Notes under the pieces: model-generated | The model's input: only the letters and a program-made list of their open reading frames with translations | Database searches by the model: none | Told to the model about the DNA's origin: nothing | Made by a program: the position numbers and the translations under genes | Source of the DNA: an uncultured Hungatella sp. | GTDB taxonomy: Bacteria; Bacillota; Clostridia; Lachnospirales; Lachnospiraceae | Reading direction: 5' to 3' | Length of the DNA stretch: 64,000 bases | NCBI GenBank assembly: GCA_910585435.1 | Contig: CAJUEJ010000001.1 | Location: forward strand, 80,905-144,904 | In this document: positions 16,433-24,904 of the stretch, piece after piece | Layout: each line of letters begins with the position of its first letter | Numbering within the stretch: the first letter of the stretch is position 1

Positions 16433-16791
16433 TCGTGGGTATCGGCACCGATTTGGTTGAGATTGCCCGTGTGGAAAAAGCCTGTGAAAAGCAGGCTTTT
16501 CTGTCACGGATTTATACCCAGGAGGAACGCCGGCAGGCAGGGGAAAGGGCTCTTAAGCTTTCCGGCGATTTTGCGGTGAAGGAGGCAGTGGCCAAGGCTC
16601 TGGGAACCGGGTTTCGCAAGTTTATGCCTGTTGATATCGAGGTGCTGCGGGATGAGCTGGGCAAGCCCTATGTGATTTTGCACGGGGAGGCCAGGCGGCT
16701 CTCAAAGGAGCTGGGAGTGACACAGATCCACGTTTCCATTTCCAATGAAAAGGAGTATGCACTGGCTTATGTGGTGGCAGAGGGAATGTGA
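16429..16791 (+). CDS. acpS: holo-[acyl-carrier-protein] synthase
   Basis: Transfers 4'-phosphopantetheine from CoA to acyl carrier protein. The short AcpS type: VGIGTDLVEIARV with the Mg-binding Asp, and FAVKEAVAKALGTGF with the second metal-binding Glu. 120 residues is standard. The start overlaps the rex stop (ATGA); nnr follows after 27 bp. The acpS-nnr-alr order is common in Firmicutes. Confidence 0.96.
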   Translation: MIVGIGTDLVEIARVEKACEKQAFLSRIYTQEERRQAGERALKLSGDFAVKEAVAKALGTGFRKFMPVDIEVLRDELGKPYVILHGEARRLSKELGVTQIHVSISNEKEYALAYVVAEGM

Positions 16792-16818
16792 GAGGCATGG
16801 AGGGAAAGAAGGGGTGTT

Positions 16819-18384
16819 ATGCGTTATCTTGTGACAGGCGGACAGATGAAGGCTGTGGATCGGTATACCATTGAAACCATAGGGATTCCCTCTCTGGTTC
16901 TGATGGAGAGGGCAGCCGCAGCCGTGGCGGATACGGTGGAGCAGGAAGCAGACAGGCTGTATGGGACGGCAGATGGCAAAACAGCAGGGAAATGCAGCAT
17001 CTGGGCGGTCTGCGGGACAGGGAATAACGGTGCGGACGGCGTGGCGGCCGCCAGAATCCTCCACAATAAAGGCTATCAGGTGACAGTGATTCTGGCAGGA
17101 GACCAGATGAAGGGAACCAGGGAGTTTGGGATTCAGAAGGGGATTGCAGAGAAGCTGGATATGCAGCTGGTGGAGTGGAAGGATTTTCTTCCGGGACGCT
17201 GTGACATTCTGATTGACGCTGTATTTGGAGTTGGCCTGGGAAGGGAAGTGGAAGGAGAGTACCGGGAGGTAATCGACATGATGGGCCGATCCGGCGCCAG
17301 AACCATCGTGGCGGTGGATATGCCCTCAGGGATTCACAGTGACAACGGCCAGGTCATGGGCTGTGGGGTGAAGGCCGATGTGACGGTTACCTTCGGCTAT
17401 GAAAAGCGGGGAAGCGTGCTGTATCCGGGCCGCAGCTTCTGTGGCCGGGTACTGGTGAAGGATATCGGATTTCCGCCTCAGAGCCTTAAGGCGGCAGGTA
17501 CCCCGGCATTTACCTATGGAAGGGAAGACCTGGACAGGATTCCGGAGAGGCCGGAATACAGCAATAAAGGGACCTTCGGGAAGGTTCTGGTGGCAGCCGG
17601 GTCGCCGGGGATGGGAGGTGCAGCGTATCTGTGCGCTAAGTCTGCCTATGCCATGGGGGCCGGGCTGGTGAAGATCCTGACGGCAGAGGAAAACCGGCAG
17701 CTTCTGCAGCAGCTGTTGCCGGAGGCGATCCTGGCGATCTGTGATACCCGGGATGAGGAGGCATTTCACAAAGCAGTGGAGAGGGAATGTGCCTGGGCGG
17801 ATGTGCTTGTGCTGGGGCCGGGGATCGGACAGAGGGATGATTCGTATACTCTGGTGCGGGAGTTTCTGATGAATGCCTATGTCCCTATTGTCCTGGACGC
17901 TGACGGGCTCAATGTGATAGCTGCCCATGGGGAGCTGACGCAGTATTTTACGGAGAATATTATTATTACCCCTCATCTGGGGGAGATGTCCAGGCTGACC
18001 GGGCTGCCTGTAAGCAGGATACAAAAAGAACTGGCAGAGACGGCGGCAGCTTACAGCGCCAGATATGGGATTCAGTGTGTGTTAAAAGACGCTGCCACCG
18101 TGGTGACCGGGAGGGAGAACCAGTGTTATATAAATTCTTCCGGGAACAGCGCCATGGCCAAGGCAGGCTCCGGAGATGTGCTGGCAGGAACCATCGCCGG
18201 GCTTCTGGCATTGGGGGAGGACCCTTTCGATGCGGCTGTTCTGGGTGTGCATCTTCATGGCACGGCGGGAGACCGGATTCGGGAGAGGAAGGGGCCTCAC
18301 GGGCTTTTGGCCGGGGAGCTGGCACAGGAGATTGGATATTTAAGCCGAAAGGATGAACAGGGACAGACATATGGACAGAGATAA
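16819..18384 (+). CDS. nnr: bifunctional NAD(P)H-hydrate epimerase/dehydratase
   Basis: Repairs damaged NAD(P)H hydrates: the N-terminal YjeF_N domain (about residues 1-220, GTGNNGADGVAAARIL) epimerises and the C-terminal ribokinase-like domain (about 230-505) dehydrates. The C-terminal part shows KVLVAAGSPGMGGAAYLCAKSAY, VLDADGLN, TPHLGEMSRL and the AKAGSGDVLAGTIAGLLA nucleotide-binding motif. 521 residues is the usual fused length. Its 3' end overlaps the first 32 bp of alr, indicating tight coupling. Confidence 0.96.
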   Translation: MRYLVTGGQMKAVDRYTIETIGIPSLVLMERAAAAVADTVEQEADRLYGTADGKTAGKCSIWAVCGTGNNGADGVAAARILHNKGYQVTVILAGDQMKGTREFGIQKGIAEKLDMQLVEWKDFLPGRCDILIDAVFGVGLGREVEGEYREVIDMMGRSGARTIVAVDMPSGIHSDNGQVMGCGVKADVTVTFGYEKRGSVLYPGRSFCGRVLVKDIGFPPQSLKAAGTPAFTYGREDLDRIPERPEYSNKGTFGKVLVAAGSPGMGGAAYLCAKSAYAMGAGLVKILTAEENRQLLQQLLPEAILAICDTRDEEAFHKAVERECAWADVLVLGPGIGQRDDSYTLVREFLMNAYVPIVLDADGLNVIAAHGELTQYFTENIIITPHLGEMSRLTGLPVSRIQKELAETAAAYSARYGIQCVLKDAATVVTGRENQCYINSSGNSAMAKAGSGDVLAGTIAGLLALGEDPFDAAVLGVHLHGTAGDRIRERKGPHGLLAGELAQEIGYLSRKDEQGQTYGQR

Positions 18385-19711
18385 TACAGAGAACCGATAC
18401 GGCAGAGGGGAGCCGGGGCTTCCTTACACCAGGGTGTATGCCGCCATTGATCTGGATGCGGTGGCATACAATATGGAGAGGATGCGGGAAAACCTGCCCA
18501 GGGAAGCCGGCATGATGGCTGTGGTGAAAGCCGACGGATACGGTCACGGCGCAGCTCCGGTGGCCTGGGCTGCAGAGCCGTATGTGGACATGTACGGGGT
18601 GGCTACGGCAGAGGAGGCGCTGAATCTGAAACGCCATGGTATTTCAAAGCCGGTTCTGATTCTGGGGCCGGTTCATGACAGCTGGTATGAAGCGCTGATA
18701 GAGGCAGAGGTGCGCATCCCTGTCTTTACTTGGAAGCAGGCCAGGGAGCTGTCGAGACGGGCGGTAAACGCGCCGGGACAGGCCAGGGAGCAGCCAGGGC
18801 AGGCGGCCTATATCCATCTGGTGACAGATACAGGGATGAGCCGTATTGGCATGAGGCCGGATGAGGAGTCTGCTGATCTGGCGGTCAGGATAAGCAGGCT
18901 TCCCGGCATCTGTGTGGAGGGGCTGTTCACCCATTTTGCCAGGGCGGACGAGGAAGATAAAACATCTGCATACAGGCAGGCAGAAAGATATAAGCACTTT
19001 ACAGAGATGCTTGAGGAGAGGGGACTGGACATTCCCGTAAAACATATTTCCAACAGTGCAGGGATTATCGATATGCCGGGGCTTATGAATCTGCCTGGCG
19101 ATGGCCTGTATAAGGACAGGGAGCCTGTAAAAACATGGGATGCAGGCGCGGATACCGGGAAAAAAGCAGGCTGCATGGTGCGGGCCGGGATTTCCATGTA
19201 TGGGCTCTATCCTTCCGACCAGGTGAAAAAGGAAAAGGTGCCCTTAAAACCGGCTATGGAGCTTAAAAGCTTTATCACCTATATCAAGGACATCGGGCCG
19301 GGGGATGCAGTCAGCTATGGAGGTACATTTGTAGCTGACAAGGCCATGCGGGTGGCCACTGTATCCGCAGGGTACGGGGACGGATATCCCAGGAACCAGT
19401 CCGGGAAGGGGCGGGTGCTGATCCGAGGGAAAAGTGCTCCCATTCTGGGGCGGGTATGCATGGATCAGATGATGGTGGACGTAAGCCATATTCCGGAGGC
19501 GGAAGAATGGGACACGGTCACCTTGATCGGGACAGACGGCGGGCAGAGCATTCCGGTGGAAGAGCTGGCCCGGACAGGCGGCGGTTTCCACTATGAGATC
19601 GTCTGTGACATAGGAAAGCGGGTGCCCAGAGTATATCAAAAAGACGGCTCCATTGCAGGCACAAAGGATTATTTCCAGGATGTGTACAGGGATTTTGTGA
19701 GAAAGCAGTAA
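18353..19711 (+). CDS. alr: alanine racemase with two insertions
   Basis: PLP enzyme making D-alanine for peptidoglycan. The PLP lysine lies in VVKADGYGHGA, the catalytic Tyr in AVSYGGTF, and GRVCMDQMMVDV is conserved. At 452 residues it is about 70 longer than typical. Part of the excess is a Gln/Ala-rich insert near residue 140 (NAPGQAREQPGQA) and a charged insert near 245-262 (PGDGLYKDREPVKTWDAG) between the substrate-site Asn-Ser and the conserved RAGISMYG. The start is unclear: ATG 18353 overlaps its own purine-rich site and ATG 18371 is possible. It ends the rex-acpS-nnr-alr run. Confidence 0.93.
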   Translation: MNRDRHMDRDNTENRYGRGEPGLPYTRVYAAIDLDAVAYNMERMRENLPREAGMMAVVKADGYGHGAAPVAWAAEPYVDMYGVATAEEALNLKRHGISKPVLILGPVHDSWYEALIEAEVRIPVFTWKQARELSRRAVNAPGQAREQPGQAAYIHLVTDTGMSRIGMRPDEESADLAVRISRLPGICVEGLFTHFARADEEDKTSAYRQAERYKHFTEMLEERGLDIPVKHISNSAGIIDMPGLMNLPGDGLYKDREPVKTWDAGADTGKKAGCMVRAGISMYGLYPSDQVKKEKVPLKPAMELKSFITYIKDIGPGDAVSYGGTFVADKAMRVATVSAGYGDGYPRNQSGKGRVLIRGKSAPILGRVCMDQMMVDVSHIPEAEEWDTVTLIGTDGGQSIPVEELARTGGGFHYEIVCDIGKRVPRVYQKDGSIAGTKDYFQDVYRDFVRKQ

Positions 19712-19755
19712 CAAATAATCCCTTTTCCTTTCGCCGTATCCAGGCAACAGACACC

Positions 19756-19842
19756 CTGTCATATTCATAAAATATAGCAGACCACTATGACGGTGAATAC
19801 GCTGATAAAAATTGGTTAATACTAGTGTTAAGAATATGACAG
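19756..19842. promoter_or_regulatory. 11-bp inverted repeat in the alr-mazF gap
   Basis: CTGTCATATTC (19756-19766) and GAATATGACAG (19832-19842) are perfect inverted copies with 65 bp between them, ending 15 bp before the mazF start. It could be paired operator half-sites or a long-range hairpin; nothing else in the gap is recognised. Confidence 0.4.
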
Positions 19843-19857
19843 ACGGAGAGTGGAAAA

Positions 19858-20205
19858 GTGATTATCAAGCGAGGCGACATTTATTATGCGGATTTAAGAC
19901 CGGTGGTAGGCTCCGAGCAGGGAGGCGTCCGGCCGGTGTTGATCATACAGAATGACATAGGAAATAAACACAGCCCCACAGTCATCTGTGCGGCTATCAC
20001 CTCAAAGATGAACAAGGCGAAGCTGCCTACCCACGTAGAACTGGATACGAGACGATGTGACATGATTAAGGATTCCGTGATCCTTTTAGAGCAGCTGCGC
20101 ACCATTGACAAGCAGAGGCTGAAGGAGAAGGTATGCCACATTGACGAGGAGCTTTTAAAAAAGGTGGACTGCGCTCTGAGAGTCAGTTTGGAACTGCCTA
20201 CATAG
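19858..20205 (+). CDS. mazF: MazF/EndoA-family mRNA endoribonuclease toxin
   Basis: Type II toxin cutting single-stranded RNA at short motifs (ndoA in Bacillus). The 115-residue SH3-like fold is complete: MIIKRGDIYYADLRPVVGSEQGG, with the catalytic Arg in GVRPVLIIQND and the Thr in CAAITSK. Start is GTG 19858 with GGAGAG upstream. In many Firmicutes the antitoxin gene lies directly between alr and this gene, but the 146-bp gap here has no reading frame longer than about ten codons, so the antitoxin is absent or elsewhere. Confidence 0.93.
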   Translation: MIIKRGDIYYADLRPVVGSEQGGVRPVLIIQNDIGNKHSPTVICAAITSKMNKAKLPTHVELDTRRCDMIKDSVILLEQLRTIDKQRLKEKVCHIDEELLKKVDCALRVSLELPT

Positions 20206-20212
20206 TCTGCCA

Positions 20213-20241
20213 TTGACGAACGTCAGAGAATTTGTTATATT
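20213..20241 (+). promoter_or_regulatory. promoter of the CNNM/CBS protein gene
   Basis: TTGACG (20213-20218), 17-bp spacer, TATATT (20236-20241), just after the mazF stop. Confidence 0.6.
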
Positions 20242-20312
20242 TTTCTATGAGAGAGTTTCAGGAAAGCTTTTAAGAGACAAAAGATTACATGAAGGAGTGA
20301 AAAAGAAATTAC

Positions 20313-21683
20313 ATGGACGATGGTAGTTGGCCTTACAGTATGATGTTATTTTTCGTATTTATTGTACTGGAGGCTGTATTCTATGGCTTTGGCTCTGCGG
20401 TTCAGAATATGAACGCAGGGAATCTGGAACGGGAGGCAGGTGAGGGAAATAAAAGGGCCGGAAAGCTTTTAAGAATTGCCGGACGGCCTTCCAGGGTCAT
20501 CCATTCCATACGGATTGTGTCCAATGCCATAGGAATGTTTATCGGCGCGTATATCCTGGGAAGATGGAGCAGGCAGCTGGAGAAAACAGCCTTGTTTCCT
20601 GACGGGGAGATAGGGGACTGGCTTCATATGGCAGCGCTTTTTGCAGTGGGGGTCCTGGCCCTGGTGCTGCTTATCAGCTTTGGCATCGTGATTCCCAAAC
20701 GCTGCGCCGCAAAGTATCCGGAAAAATGGGGATACACCCTGCTTCCCGTGGTTTCCGCGGTGATGGTTCCCCTGATGCCCTTTATCTGGGCGGTGATTGG
20801 CCTGTCTGCTGTGGTTTTGCGGCTTCTGGGGATCGATATCAGTGCCAATGAGGAGAATGTGACCCAGGAAGAGATTATGTCTATGGTGAATGAGGGCCAT
20901 GAGCAGGGGGTTTTGGAGGCCAGCGAGGCGGAGATGATTACCAACATCTTTAAGCTGGACGATAAAAAAGCCGGAGATATTATGACCCACAGGACCAACC
21001 TGGTGATGATCGACGGGGCCATGCCTCTTAAGGAAGCCATTTCCTTTATCCTGTCGGAGGGGAAAAATTCCCGTTATCCGGTGTACGGGGAGGACATGGA
21101 TGACATCATTGGTATTTTACATATGAAAGACGCCATGATTTATGCAGAAAAAGAAGGGCGGAGCAAAATGCCTGTAAGCCAGATTCCGGGGCTTTTGAGA
21201 AAGGCCCACTTTATTCCGGAAAGCAGGAATATTGACCCTCTGTTTAAGGAGATGCAGTCTCAGAAGACCCACATGGAAGTGGTGGTGGACGAGTACGGCC
21301 AGATCGCAGGTATTGTCACCATGGAGGATATTCTGGAGGAGATTGTAGGGAATATTCTGGATGAGTATGACGCGGAGGAGGAGTATATTGTCCCCTCCGG
21401 AGACGGATTTATCCTTGACGGGCTGACGCCTCTCGACGAAATCGGGGATGTGCTGGACATGGAATTTGCACAGGAGGACGACGATAATTTTGATACACTC
21501 AACGGATTCCTCATCTCCAAGATGGACAGGCTCCCTCAGGAGGATGAGGACTTTGAGATAGAGTACGAGGGATATCGTTTTAAAGTCCTGCGTGTGGAGA
21601 ACAAGACGATTCGGAGGGTGAGGGCGGTAAGAACCAGGGAGACGGAAAAAGACGGGGAGAAACCGCAGCAGGGAGACGCCTGA
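20313..21683 (+). CDS. CNNM/HlyC-CorC family membrane protein with CBS pair
   Basis: A 456-residue protein of the family once called hemolysin C or CorC, now linked to Mg2+ and divalent-cation transport. Order: CNNM membrane domain (residues 1 to about 175, several hydrophobic helices), CBS pair (about 205-330, with GDIMTHRTNLVMID and VSQIPGLLRKAHFIPESRN), and a C-terminal CorC_HlyC domain (about 345-425, GFILDGLTPLDEIGDVL). The tail is charged. The Shine-Dalgarno GAAGGAG is unusually far (about 15 nt) from the ATG. It has its own promoter after mazF and is followed by the GH43 gene. Confidence 0.92.
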   Translation: MDDGSWPYSMMLFFVFIVLEAVFYGFGSAVQNMNAGNLEREAGEGNKRAGKLLRIAGRPSRVIHSIRIVSNAIGMFIGAYILGRWSRQLEKTALFPDGEIGDWLHMAALFAVGVLALVLLISFGIVIPKRCAAKYPEKWGYTLLPVVSAVMVPLMPFIWAVIGLSAVVLRLLGIDISANEENVTQEEIMSMVNEGHEQGVLEASEAEMITNIFKLDDKKAGDIMTHRTNLVMIDGAMPLKEAISFILSEGKNSRYPVYGEDMDDIIGILHMKDAMIYAEKEGRSKMPVSQIPGLLRKAHFIPESRNIDPLFKEMQSQKTHMEVVVDEYGQIAGIVTMEDILEEIVGNILDEYDAEEEYIVPSGDGFILDGLTPLDEIGDVLDMEFAQEDDDNFDTLNGFLISKMDRLPQEDEDFEIEYEGYRFKVLRVENKTIRRVRAVRTRETEKDGEKPQQGDA

Positions 21684-21734
21684 GCGATTGCAGGAGTGTA
21701 TCGGTGAGACAGGAGGAAGACAGGGAGGACAAAG

Positions 21735-23227
21735 ATGAAGGAAGTGATGAACAAAACGATGAAACACAGGGCGATGAATCCATATCTGCCGTTGTATGAG
21801 TATATCCCTGACGGGGAGCCCAGGATTTTCGGGGACAGGCTGTATGTGTATGGTTCTCATGATTATGCGGGAGGAGCCCTGGGCTTTTGTCCCGGCGATT
21901 ATATGGTGTGGAGCGCACCTTTAGACGATTTGGGTGACTGGGGTCTGGACGGTGTGGGATTTCCCCGCAGCAAGTGCCCGGAGGGGTTAAAGCCTGATGA
22001 CGCCATGGCGGCGCCGGATGTGGTGCGGGGCGTGGACGGGCGGTATTACCTGTATTATAACGCCACGAAAAATAACTGCCGCATTGCTGTCAGCGACAGG
22101 CCAGAAGGGCCTTTTGAGCCTTACGGGGATGTGTGCAATCCGGACGGGACATCCTATGTAAACAGCAAGATGTTTGACCCGGGAGTCCTAGTGGATGATG
22201 ACGGAAAAGCCTATCTCTATGTAGGCTTTTGCATGCCGGGGCCTGTGCCGGAGTGGCTGAAAAAGCCGGGGGCAGACTATCCCCAGCACAGCCTTGGGTT
22301 TGAGCTGGCTTCGGATATGAAGACGATTGTGAGAGGGCCAGTGCCGATTATCCCGGGAGGTAATGTGACGGCGGGAACCGGATTTGAGGGCCATGGATTT
22401 TATGAGGCTTCAAGCCCCAGAAAAATAAATGGATGTATGTGATGGTTTATTCCAGCGAGCTGAGCCATGAGATGGCCTATGCCATTTCGGATAAGCCTCT
22501 GGGAACGTATACATATCAGGGAACCCTGGTTTCCTGCGGGGATTTTGGATTAAATGGCAATACTGTGCCTGTGATGCCTTACGGCAATGTTCACAGAGGG
22601 CTGGCTCAGCTTAACGGCAGCTGGTATATTTTCTACCACCGCCATACCTCAGGGCAGGAGGCCAGCCGCCAGGGATGTGCGGAAAGGCTTCCCATTCGTC
22701 CGGACGGATGGTTCGGACAGGCGGAGATCACCAGCTGCGGCCTGAACCAGGGGCCTTTGCCCGCAGAGGGGAGCTACAACGCGTGTTACTGCTGCCACCT
22801 GACCTCGCCGTCTATTGCTCCCAGGCGCCTGACGGTCAGAGAATGCAGGAGAGACACAGAGACCCACATCTATGAGGAGCCTGCAGGGCAGGATGAGACA
22901 GAGCATCTTCACTACATTGCCAACGTGGAGACAGGGACGGTTGTGGGATATAAGTATTTTAGGTTTGAAGAGGGGAAAAAGGTTTCCCTGCGGCTTCGGG
23001 GTAAAGGGAAGGTAAGGGTGTCGGCCTGCCTGGACAGGCCGGACGCCGGGGAGACAGATGCCGGGGAGAGACGGCTTGAAGGCGGCACATGGGAAGAGAT
23101 TTCTCTGGATTTAAGCCGTGTGTCCGGTGAGCATGCCCTTTATTTTAAGTTTCAGACGGAAGAGAGGATTCAGTTTGAAGGGTTTTCATTTGTGGAAATA
23201 ATGCTGAATTCATCGGAATTTTCATAA
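21735..23227 (+). pseudogene. family 43 glycoside hydrolase interrupted by a frameshift
   Basis: GH43-type five-bladed beta-propeller enzymes act on arabinose or xylose side chains. The first 235 codons (21735-22442) show the fold's start (NPYLPLYEYIPDGEPRIFGDRLYVYGSHD), AAPDVVRGVDGRYYLYYN and MFDPGVLVDDDGKAYLYVG, and stop at a TGA. The rest continues without loss in the -1 frame from about 22421 (MYVMVYSSELSHEMAYAISDKPLG, then a C-terminal carbohydrate-binding-like beta domain to 23227). The break falls in a five-A run at 22421-22425; one extra A restores a single protein of about 497 residues. It may be a real mutation or an assembly error. Strong GGAGG before 21735; no signal peptide, so cytoplasmic. 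Confidence 0.85.
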
Positions 23228-23234
23228 GGCAGTA

Positions 23235-23399
23235 CTAGTATGACCCGCACCAATTAACCATATGTTTCACTTGTCTAAATTTCCATCTGCTTCGTTGTCA
23301 TCGGTCAACGATGCCACCGCATCGCCTCCCTCTTCCGCCTTGCAGGCTGAAAATTTATCCTGCGCGAAACATATGGTTAATTGGTGCGGGTCATACTAG
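23235..23399. mobile_element. MITE-like element with perfect 34-bp terminal inverted repeats
   Basis: The first 34 bp (23235-23268, starting CTAGTATGACCCGCACC) are an exact inverted copy of the last 34 (23366-23399). The 97-bp interior has no gene. Each end starts with CTAG, which may be a duplicated 4-bp target as seen with IS5-type elements. AGGCAG also occurs on both flanks (23228-23233 and 23400-23405). No transposase is encoded, so it would have to be moved in trans. Confidence 0.85.
23280..23346. repeat. hairpin repeat, copy 1 (inside the MITE)
   Basis: Contains TTTCCATCTG, the stem-loop CGATGC-CACC-GCATCG (23309-23324) and CCGCCTTGCAG. The same frame of conserved blocks recurs at 57215-57284. 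Confidence 0.6.
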
Positions 23400-23433
23400 A
23401 GGCAGATGCAAAAGAGGTTTCGGGAGCAGATAA

Positions 23434-23482
23434 AATGTACTCTCGGAGTCTCTCTGTGCCTGATTTTGTGAGATGATTTTTT
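23434..23482 (-). repeat. dispersed intergenic repeat, copy B
   Basis: Inverted copy of the repeat at 13369-13416; read on the minus strand, about 45 of 48 positions agree, including ATCATCTCACAAAATCAGGC. It lies 35 bp after the MITE-like element. Confidence 0.7.
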
Positions 23483-23572
23483 ATCAGATGTGTATATGAT
23501 GGAAAATCAGCCACAAAGGCAGGTGCAGGAGAGATTCCCAGAGCCTATTAAAATAAAAAGGAGGGTTACACA

Positions 23573-24376
23573 ATGGGAGAAATGATAACATCATTTGACG
23601 GCACAAAACTGTACTTAAACAAGGAGACGGTGGAGAATGCAAAGGCAGCCCTGGTGATTGTCCATGGACTGTGCGAGCATCAGGGAAGATATGACTATCT
23701 GGCAGATATTTTCCACAGGGCAGGAATTTCCACCTATCGGTTTGACCACAGGGGACACGGGCGTTCCGAGGGGGAGAGAACCCACTACGAGGATTTCAAT
23801 GAACTGCTGGATGACACCAATGTGGTGGTGGATATGGCCATGGGGGAGAACCCGGATATCCCTGTATTTTTGATGGGGCACAGCATGGGCGGCTTTACGG
23901 TGTCGCTGTACGGAGTCAAGTATCCGGACAAAGGCCTGAGAGGAATTGTCACCAGCGGTGCGCTGACCCATGACAACCAGAGGCTGATCGCAGGGACGCC
24001 GGCAGGGATGGAACCTCACACCAAGCTTCCCAATGAGCTGGGCAGCGGTGTCTGCTCTGTGAAAGAGGTGGTGGACTGGTACGGAAAAGACCCGTACAAC
24101 ACCCAGAGCTTTACAGCTGGTTTATGCTATGCGTTGAATAAAGGGGTTCAGTGGTTCAGTGAAAAGGAAAAAGAATTTAACTATCCGGTGCTGATGCTTC
24201 ACGGAGAGAAGGACGGCCTGGTAAGCGTAAAGGATACCTATGATTTCTTTGCAAATGTGGCTTCCAAGGATAAGCAGATGAAGATTTACGGAAATCTGTT
24301 CCATGAAATCTTTAACGAGTACTGCAAGGACGAAGTGATCGGAGATGCCCTCTCCTGGATAGAGAAGAGAATCTAG
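23573..24376 (+). CDS. alpha/beta hydrolase, monoacylglycerol-lipase-like (serine aminopeptidase S33 fold)
   Basis: A cytoplasmic 267-residue serine hydrolase. The oxyanion region is VIVHGLCEHQGRY, followed by FDHRGHGRSEG, the nucleophile elbow GHSMGG, the acid MLHGEKDGLVS and the base NLFHEIFNE, a complete triad in the order of Hydrolase_4/lysophospholipase family members. Likely substrates are monoglycerides, lysophospholipids or small esters, not set by sequence. AAGGAGG precedes the start. The next gene begins 4 bp downstream. Confidence 0.92.
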   Translation: MGEMITSFDGTKLYLNKETVENAKAALVIVHGLCEHQGRYDYLADIFHRAGISTYRFDHRGHGRSEGERTHYEDFNELLDDTNVVVDMAMGENPDIPVFLMGHSMGGFTVSLYGVKYPDKGLRGIVTSGALTHDNQRLIAGTPAGMEPHTKLPNELGSGVCSVKEVVDWYGKDPYNTQSFTAGLCYALNKGVQWFSEKEKEFNYPVLMLHGEKDGLVSVKDTYDFFANVASKDKQMKIYGNLFHEIFNEYCKDEVIGDALSWIEKRI

Positions 24377-24380
24377 GCGT

Positions 24381-24782
24381 ATGTTTTTTATCATGGGAAT
24401 CAATTCGGGGCAGAAAGAGCTGCCCTTTCACCAGCTGGTAATCTGCGGCATCTGCGGAGGGTATGGCAGATATCAGGTTTTTATGACGTATACCAGCCTC
24501 AGCCTGTTTTTCATCCCTGTTTTCAAATGGGGGCGACGCTATTATGTGACTATGTCCTGCTGCAAAAGTGTATATGAACTGACACCGGAGGCAGGCAGAC
24601 GCATTGCCAGAGGAGAGCAGACAGAGATAAGGCCGGAGGAGCTGACTCTTGTAAAAGAGGGGAGAAGGCAGGGCTGGGCGCCGGCCGGAAGTGCCGGCGG
24701 GAGGCATGTATGTGCTCACTGCGGATATGAGACAGAGGAGGATTTTGCCTATTGCCCCAAGTGCGGAGAGAAGCTGGATTAG
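24381..24782 (+). CDS. zinc-ribbon domain protein
   Basis: A protein of 129-133 residues (ATG 24381 or 24393; the second gives the cleaner N-terminus). Two zinc-binding parts are visible: an N-terminal CGICGGYG and a C-terminal ribbon CAHCGYETEEDFAYCPKCG. Between them lies a hydrophobic stretch (VFMTYTSLSLFFIPVFKW) followed by a CC pair (MSCC). This is the layout of small zinc-ribbon proteins in Firmicutes whose role is unknown. Only 4 bp separate it from the hydrolase gene, so they are probably co-transcribed; the ribosome site is weak. Confidence 0.75.
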   Translation: MFFIMGINSGQKELPFHQLVICGICGGYGRYQVFMTYTSLSLFFIPVFKWGRRYYVTMSCCKSVYELTPEAGRRIARGEQTEIRPEELTLVKEGRRQGWAPAGSAGGRHVCAHCGYETEEDFAYCPKCGEKLD

Positions 24783-24904
24783 GACAGGCAGGGTGCCGGG
24801 AAAGCGGCATGGATTTAAGCGTGCCCCATGTGCCCGCCGGATTTTCGTGGGTAGCGGCACTCTGCTTGTGGGTATAGGAAGGCTTGGAAGGAAACGGGAG
24901 AAAA

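Noticed and set aside
22410..22440. Programmed -1 frameshift to make a full GH43
   Set aside because: No proper slippery heptamer in the right phase and no downstream pseudoknot; GH43 enzymes are not known to use one. A homopolymer indel is simpler.
23434..23482. Repeat copy B as an intrinsic terminator (it ends in a T-run on the plus strand)
   Set aside because: The adjacent stem is only four base pairs, and the same sequence occurs elsewhere without a T-run or upstream gene in that orientation.
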